A stretch of 64,000 nt of DNA, taken from NCBI RefSeq assembly GCF_000005505.3, contig NC_016132.3, positions 19,148,501 to 19,212,500 on the forward strand, in the 5' to 3' direction. Position numbers and translations under genes: made by a program. This DNA comes from Brachypodium distachyon (Eukaryota > Streptophyta > Magnoliopsida > Poales > Poaceae). How positions within the stretch are numbered: the first letter of the stretch is position 1; each line of letters starts with the position of its first letter. This document shows, one piece after another, positions 57,937 through 64,000 of the stretch. The notes below the pieces were generated by a model, which saw only the letters and a list, made by a program, of their open reading frames with translations, did not search any database and was not told the DNA's origin.

Positions 57937-58920
57937 ATGGCAGAAGCTGCCATCATGAGGTACTGGTGCCATGTATGTGAGCAAGCTGTTGAGGAGGCCA
58001 TGGTGGAGGAAATTAAGTGTCCATTATGTGAGAGTGGATTCATCGAAGAGATGATCGGTGAACACTTTGAGGCATTAGCAAGTCAGCGATCAGAGCAAAG
58101 TCACCCACAATGGGGCCTGCTGGACAACTCTCTTGAGCTGCCAGGAGGGACGGAGGACAGTGATGACGAAGATAATGACATAGGCCATGAGTTTGAGGGT
58201 TTCATCAGGAGGCATCGGCGGGCATCAGCGCTACGTCGTGTGCTTGACAGCATCCATGACGACCTTCGAGACGACAGGGAAAGGGACAACTCTGTTCTGA
58301 TCAATGCCTTCAACCAGGCCCTAGCTCTGCAAAGTGCAGTGCTTGACCCTGATGAGGACCGAGGTGACCATGGCAGCTCAAGTAATGATGATGGTTTGCT
58401 GGAGGAGTATGTCCTAGGGGCAGGGCTCAGTCTGCTTCTTCAACATTTGGCTGAGAATGACACAAGCCGATATGGTACCCCTCCTGCGAAGAAAGAAGTA
58501 GTCGAAGCGTTGCCCACTGTCAAAATTGAAGAGGTTGTCAGCTGTTCAGTCTGTCTTGATGATCTTGAGCTAGGGTCCCAGGCTAAGAAGATGCCTTGTG
58601 AACATAAGTTCCACTCTTCATGTATCCTGCCATGGCTTGAACTCCATAGTTCCTGCCCGGTTTGCCGGTTTGAACTGCCATCTGATGAGAAAAAAGACTT
58701 GAATGAGACTGGCAACATGGATGGAATAGTGAGCATCCGTGAGGAGGTCGTTGCTGACGACCCTGGAAATAGCAGTGAGGAAAGTAGCAGACCTTGGGCC
58801 ATTGTTCCATGGTTTAGTGGTCTATTCTCGACGCCTGAACCGCAGAATGTTGGAGGCACTTTTAGCCATCAGCAGCTGCCACATGCTTCTGAAGCCAACC
58901 CGAATGGAAGGCATAGTTGA
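57937..58920 (+). CDS. RING-H2 finger E3 ubiquitin ligase with N-terminal zinc ribbon
   Basis: One coding exon of 327 aa. I chose the ATG at 57937 (MAEAAIMRYWCHVCEQ) because the zinc ribbon (C11, C14, C31, C34) normally starts near residue 10 and an acceptor TTTGCAG lies just upstream; an in-frame ATG at 57808 precedes that acceptor. An acidic middle region is followed by a C3H2C3 RING at residues 203-243: CSVC, MPCEHKFHSSC, CPVC. A Ser/Glu-rich tail ends in a polar segment. This zinc-ribbon plus RING-H2 layout is shared by plant stress-linked E3 ligases such as the SIRP1/RZF1 group. Such proteins move ubiquitin from an E2 to a substrate. The substrate is unknown. All eight metal ligands are present. 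Confidence 0.9.
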   Translation: MAEAAIMRYWCHVCEQAVEEAMVEEIKCPLCESGFIEEMIGEHFEALASQRSEQSHPQWGLLDNSLELPGGTEDSDDEDNDIGHEFEGFIRRHRRASALRRVLDSIHDDLRDDRERDNSVLINAFNQALALQSAVLDPDEDRGDHGSSSNDDGLLEEYVLGAGLSLLLQHLAENDTSRYGTPPAKKEVVEALPTVKIEEVVSCSVCLDDLELGSQAKKMPCEHKFHSSCILPWLELHSSCPVCRFELPSDEKKDLNETGNMDGIVSIREEVVADDPGNSSEESSRPWAIVPWFSGLFSTPEPQNVGGTFSHQQLPHASEANPNGRHS

Positions 58921-59826
58921 TCTCCTCCACTCTTGTGAATAATGACCATACATCTGGGGATAGTGATGCAACTTTGTCAGTAGAACTTCTCTTTCCATAT
59001 TACTGATCATCTCTATGGATGAACAACAGGGTACAAAGTTTGTTACTGCATTGACATGTGATTTGCGCTACTTCACTTTGGTTCAGTCCTACAGCTAAGT
59101 TATTCGACATGTTATTACACCATTTTCTTTCTTTACCTCTTGGGCATTGAGAATGATGCATTCCGCATTCGTGACCTTTGATATCTTGGGCTAGTGCTAG
59201 TCTTATATCAAACCGGAAATCAACCTCATCATCCATAGAGAAGTGCGGCTAATATCGTGCATAAGAATTACTGGAGGCATTGTTACCAAGAACAAGAATT
59301 AAGCTGCTGTCAAAAAATAATTAAGCATGTGGTTGAAAGATTGATGACTATTTGATGGTGTTGCTTCGATGGAATTTCTGGTCTTGAAACTGTTCGCTAT
59401 CAATGTATACCTAAATTTCTGCTGTTCGTCCAGTTACAACTTACAAAGATGTTTTTCACATGCACACACTGTTCCCTGGGTAGTAACTTTGACATAAACC
59501 TTTAGACTGTCCAGATTTTGTTTGTTTTCGGTGTCATAAAATGTCCCATTTGTCTGCTTGGTTGTGGCAATTATTAGCTCCAAGTTTATTGCCTGCCCTC
59601 TTGTCTTAGCCTGCGTTGCCTCACTTGTTTAGTGGGTGGCATGGAAATGAAATGATGCGATATCAGAGATAATCGCATCCAAATCTAAATCGGTCTGTTC
59701 ATCTTTTGCCAAGCAGCAAATGCTTTCAGTTGAACTCAGGACCGTGGCTGCGGACACAAAAGAGAAAGGCGAGCTTAGTGGCTGTGGAATCTATACGCAC
59801 GCGCTTTGCATTATGCATCCGGTGCT
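58921..59826. other. 3' flank of the RING gene
   Basis: 3' UTR and intergenic sequence. No further gene is seen. Confidence 0.5.
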
Positions 59827-60602
59827 CAGAGCATCTTCAGCAGGAGGGAGTTTTTAGGGGCCAGAATCAAAAAAACGCTTCGGCAGAGACTCTACTAGAG
59901 CCCCTATTCCAGGGAGGCTTGTAGAAACACCTCCCAAGCCCCCGTTCCAGGGACTCCCGAGGGAGGCCCCTATCCCGTGTCCCGTGCCACATCAGATTTC
60001 TTCCTATGCCCATCGTCCCCCCGTGCGTGCCCCGTCCCCGTCAGCCCTCCTTCACCGGCCGCTCCCCCTTGCCCTCCCCTCACTGCCGCCTTGGCCGTCC
60101 GTGGCCATGCTCGCCGTCTCCGCCCGTGACCGCCGTCGCGCCGCGTCCCCATCTCCTCTCCCCGCCGCGTCGCCCTTCTCCTCCTCCCGCCACGCCTGTC
60201 TCCTCCTTTAGCCTGCGCCCTCGGTTGTCGACGCCGTCCGCTGGCCCCGCGCGCGCTCGCACCTCCGCCTGAGCCTCCTATTCCGGCGACTGCACTCGCG
60301 CGCACCCGCCTCCTCCACCCGCCTCCGACCACGCCCTCGCCACCGTCCGCCTCCCACCGCCGCACCCTTCGCGCGTAGGGAAGTAGGGCAAGCCCTCCCG
60401 CTGCATCTCCCTAGTTGGTCTCTCGCACGAGCTCGGGGAGGAAGACGAGAAAATGACATGTCTCACTGACAGATGAGCTTCATATGTCATTGTAACGGAA
60501 CAATCAAGTAGGGGCTGAAATATAAGGGCTCCTGCTGAAGATGAAACTAAAATAAGGTCTTGAAAGCCTCTAAATAACATCTAGTACCGCTGAAAATGCT
60601 CT
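59827..60602. mobile_element. Candidate non-autonomous DNA element with GC-rich interior
   Basis: The ends AGAGCATCTTCAGCAGGAG (59827) and the inverted ACCGCTGAAAATGCTCT (about 60602) form short imperfect TIRs. A secondary inverted motif (AGGAGGGAGTTTTTAGGGGC against ATAAGGGCTCCTGCTGAAG) lies just inside. The interior (about 60000-60440) is Pro/Arg/Ser-coding-like, very GC-rich DNA with no domain. No target duplication was found. Confidence 0.45.
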
Positions 60603-61072
60603 AAACATGATTTGATATGAATTCTTGGATATGATACTGATCAGTGATGTCTGGTGGCTTCCGATTCTTAAGCACCAGGTGCGAAAACCTGTTAATTACC
60701 GGTTCCAAGTCCCAGCCGGTTTCTTGGACCTGGTTGCTATTTACCACTATTGGTCTTCGTACGAAAAGTTCATACGAAGTCTGCAGTGAACAGTATCATA
60801 TTGCCGATTCTGATGCAGGTTCACGAGGAAATCAGGCGTGGTGCCAATATGGCAGCACATGTACTCAAGAAATCAATCCGAGTTGTTGGGTCTACAAAGC
60901 AGTAAAGCACATGGCTACCATTTAGTGATACCTTCTTTCTTAAATACAGTATAAGTCATAAGTCAATCTATTTAAAGTTTGTAGAAAAAAAAACATCAAC
61001 ACCCAGAATGTTAAATAATATACTGTGCAAATATATATCATTATGGATTTAATAAAACTAATTTGAAGTCAT

Positions 61073-61222
61073 AGTTTTTGGTGGATTTTTTCATAAACTT
61101 GGTCAAACTTTAAAAAAATTGACTTAGGACAAAGCTATGACTGCCATAGTTTTTGGTGGATTTTTTCATAAACTTTGTCAAAATTTAATTTTTTTGACTT
61201 AGGACAAAGTTATGACTTCTTT
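61073..61222. repeat. ~80-bp direct duplication within a MITE-like sequence
   Basis: The block CATAGTTTTTGGTGGATTTT through GACTTAGGACAAAGCTATGAC occurs twice in tandem with a few changes, inside a degenerate MITE-like region (60930-61250). Confidence 0.75.
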
Positions 61223-61382
61223 CATTTAGGAACGGATGTACTAGAACTGTTTGGATAAGACATGCCGCGCGCACCTGGAATTCCAAACTAACTCAAGCGC
61301 AGCCAATGTACGTTGCCTCCGTGGAAGAGGCCCTCGGTTCGTCGTTGTTGACTTTTCCGTGTATATTGTTGGAACCTAGATC

Positions 61383-61470
61383 AAGCTCACCCGCAGCTGT
61401 GCAGCAGTTATTGGGTAAGGGTGTGTAAGCTCACCCGCAGCTGGGAAGCAGCCGTTGGGTAAGGGTGTGT
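61383..61470. repeat. 44-bp direct duplication at the edge of a MITE
   Basis: AAGCTCACCCGCAGCTG through GGGTAAGGGTGTGT occurs at 61383-61426 and again from 61427. The second copy merges into the MITE terminus at 61463. Confidence 0.75.
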
Positions 61471-61709
61471 TTGGTTCTTGTCCAAAATTGTCCTACTAAA
61501 ATTTTAGAGACCAATTTTATTTTGGTCTCCGGTTGGTTCATACCCAAAAATTTGGTTGCCAAAAGAATTTTATCAACTACCTCACATCTCTCTTCACAAT
61601 TTTTGAACTTTTTGGTCAAACATGGGACAGCAAATCCTTGCCAAATATTTGACTAGCCAATGGTTCGCAAAAATTGACATGGCATAAATAGTCAAGAACT
61701 AACACACCC
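61463..61709. mobile_element. MITE with GGGTGTGTTTGGTTCTTG terminal inverted repeats
   Basis: The left terminus GGGTGTGTTTGGTTCTTG matches the reverse complement of the right end CAAGAACTAACACACCC with one or two differences. It is 247 bp long and has no ORF. The superfamily (hAT or other) was not settled. Confidence 0.75.
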
Positions 61710-64000
61710 AGCTGCTATTTAGTACAACCTCCATTCCTAAATATAAGTCGTAGGTCAATCTTTCAAAGTTTGAACTTTATAGAAAAAAATATAGACATCC
61801 ATAATGTCAAATAATATACTGTAAAAATATAGATATATGATGGACTAAATAAAACTAATTTAATATCGTCGATGTTGGTAGTGTTTTCCTATAAACTTGG
61901 TCAAAATTTAAGAATTTTGACTTTGGACAAAACTAGAATTTCTGACTTTAAACTAGCTTTGATCCTTTTTATAAGATGTTTTGGCAAAGTCAAATTGAGT
62001 TACCAAAACATTTTATAAAAGGTTATAAAAGGAAAGAGCGACTAGCATGGATTGCAAGAACACAAGAATTTCGCAGCAAGACAGCGCAATTTTCTCAGTC
62101 AATAAATGGTTGCTCCACCGGGAAAGAAAAAAAAAAGAACAGCTTCTTTAGTAGCTGTTATAAGTGGATGTAGTAACTGCTGTCAAAAATAATAAGTGGG
62201 TGTAGTACCTAGAATTCATCATGTGGAGGGACATGCACGCCCCAATCGACATCCAACAATCGGCTATGGCTATCCCAGATCCTAATCTCCAGCAGCGTGC
62301 GGCACTGGGTTGCGAATTGCGATGCCCATCGTACCGAAACTTTCGGCAAGCCAGCTGTGGAGCAGCTCACATATCACCACCGCCGCAGCCCCTATCAGGT
62401 TGGAATGAAGCGTCCGCCAAGGAGCTGACTTCTGCATGAGTGAGTGGCTTTTTCTGCTGTCAAACTCGGTTTACCAGAATCTCCATGTGATCTTGTTACA
62501 CTTATAACCAAAATTGGGCAAACGTCAAACAGTTGAGGCACACACTATTTGGCAAGAATTTGCGAGTATCTCGATCATCACGAATAGACGAAAGGTCGCC
62601 CGAGGCTGGCTGACTGCTTAGCAGACTAGTCCTGCCTTAAGCTCCTCTAGCCTGTGGGGAATCCAGGATCCATTTCCGGACCTCGGAATCAAGACTCAAG
62701 AGTGCTTGTCGGTGGAAAAAAAAAACTACACGGTTATCTATAATCTCTATAAGATTCATCCCCACTAAGTGCAGTTAATGTTTGCAAGCTGAAACCACAT
62801 GCTTCCACGTCATCTGAAATATTTGCTTCCTTGGATGCCATGTTTACGGCTGGGATTAGCGTTCCTAACCTGAGTCTTTTCACTTAATGCTAATTAGCCC
62901 AGCCCAATTAGTGGTCCGTATAGGCCGAGCCCTCCAACTCCAAGGCTTCAAGGCTCAAGACCGAGCGAAGGGGCAAAGCCATGTTCGGTGTCAACTGAAA
63001 AACACAAAAAAACACCGGAACTTCCTCGGCGGCAGGGGAAAAGCTAGGGATAGCGGCGCTGCTGCCTGCTGGCCTGCCGTCCGAGCCATCCCTCCATGCC
63101 GGCACCGAAAACCGCCGGATGATCTCTCATCTTCCCCGTAGCCGCCGCTATTATTCCTCTACCAAGCTTCAATGCGCCAGTAACCGTCAGCGTGACCTGC
63201 GGCAGAACGTGAAGAGGCGCTCCATCCATTTTAATGGCTTCCATCAGCTAGCTGCCGTACATGAGTCCCCTTCCGGAGTGCGTCTCCTCCCTTCCCCCCA
63301 CCGCGTCTCTATATTCACCCCCTCTTTCTCCTCCCCTCCCCACCGTGTCTATGTTTACCAAGCAGTAGCAGATTAGCAGTGCAGCGGTGTTAGTTCCCTA
63401 GCAAAAAAAACCACTGGTGGCAACATCCCTAGCAGCGACGCACACCCTCCCCTCGCCGGAGTTGGCGAGCCGCAGTCTTTCCCCTCCAGGAGTCGTGGTC
63501 CCTCCGAGTCTCTGACGCCTCCGGAATAAGATGAGTATTATTAGTTAAGCTCATATGTGCTTTGATCTTCCCATCTGCTTCTCCATGTCATATTCCCTTT
63601 GCCCAGATCGTTTTACTTGGTTGCAGGTTTTGCTTCATAGGTGATTGATAAAATTCCTATGTGAACTGATGTTCCTTCGTGCAGCAAAGATTGTAGATGA
63701 AGATCCTCCATGGCGTGGTATCAATGTGCTTCTATGAAACAAAATCAATCGCATGTATTTATCATAATTGACGTCCTGCATAAGAGGTTACATGCATAAG
63801 ATGATAAAAAAGAAGAAGCACTTCCAATTGTCATCTTGCCGTGATCAGCACTGGTGTGCTCACATATACACTTCTTTTTGCAGATCTGGGCTGTTCTACA
63901 AAAATTGTAATTTATTATCCAATCGATACTTACATTGGATAGACCATCAATCCACGTGGGATTTTTTTTCATATCCGCTGTCCACATCAGCTCAGCTCTA
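61710..64000. other. Right-end intergenic DNA
   Basis: Another degenerate Stowaway-like sequence lies at about 61725-61960 (CCTCCATTCCTAAATATAAG). GC-rich DNA at 62900-63530 with a CTATATTCA motif could be the promoter or leader of a gene beyond the window. No coding exon is convincing. Confidence 0.4.

Noticed and set aside
62221..62439. 72-aa ORF
   Set aside because: No domain, no splice context, and flanked by degenerate MITE sequence.

Overview
The window is nuclear DNA of a grass (Poaceae). The evidence is GT-AG introns, GC-rich first exons, Stowaway-type MITEs in introns, a Tat-lineage gypsy retrotransposon, and the gene order CCaMK - CENH3 - group A bZIP, which from memory is also found on rice chromosome 5. 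About nine genes in 64 kb and a pair of CENH3 genes suggest a compact-genome pooid such as Brachypodium; this species guess is weak.

Layout. 1-1403 (+): 3' part of a KRI1 ribosome-biogenesis gene. 2387-5751 (+): complete seven-exon CCaMK, the calcium/calmodulin kinase of the common symbiosis pathway. 6367-7231: non-autonomous Mutator-like element with a perfect 9-bp target duplication. 7504-9052 (+): beta-type CENH3 copy with merged 5' exons and an in-frame stop. 11256-13731 (+): intact seven-exon alpha-type CENH3. 14661-16900 (-): AREB3/DPBF3-type bZIP. 17.86-19.93 kb: duplicated intergenic segment around a solo-LTR-like sequence. 21336-22355 (+): GPI-anchored lipid-transfer protein. 23.28-23.98 kb: foldback element carrying a ~119-bp minisatellite. 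25005-28006 (-): prolyl 4-hydroxylase with a ShKT tail in which an iron-binding His is replaced by Gln. 29513-32994 (-): inositol polyphosphate 5-phosphatase. 35211-48653: 13.4-kb Tat-lineage LTR retrotransposon with a decayed gag-pol on the minus strand and a spliced coiled-coil ORF on the plus strand. 51544-54660 (-): NADH-cytochrome b5 reductase. 57937-58920 (+): RING-H2 ubiquitin ligase. The remainder is MITE-rich intergenic sequence with no gene I could recognise.

The host genes are an ordinary chromosomal neighbourhood and do not form a pathway. The most informative features are the alpha/beta CENH3 pair, whose comparison exposes intron loss, a nonsense mutation and a Helitron-like insertion; the prolyl hydroxylase lacking an iron ligand; and the antisense transcription unit inside the retrotransposon. 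Exon boundaries were read by eye from splice sites, phase and family conservation, without transcript data.
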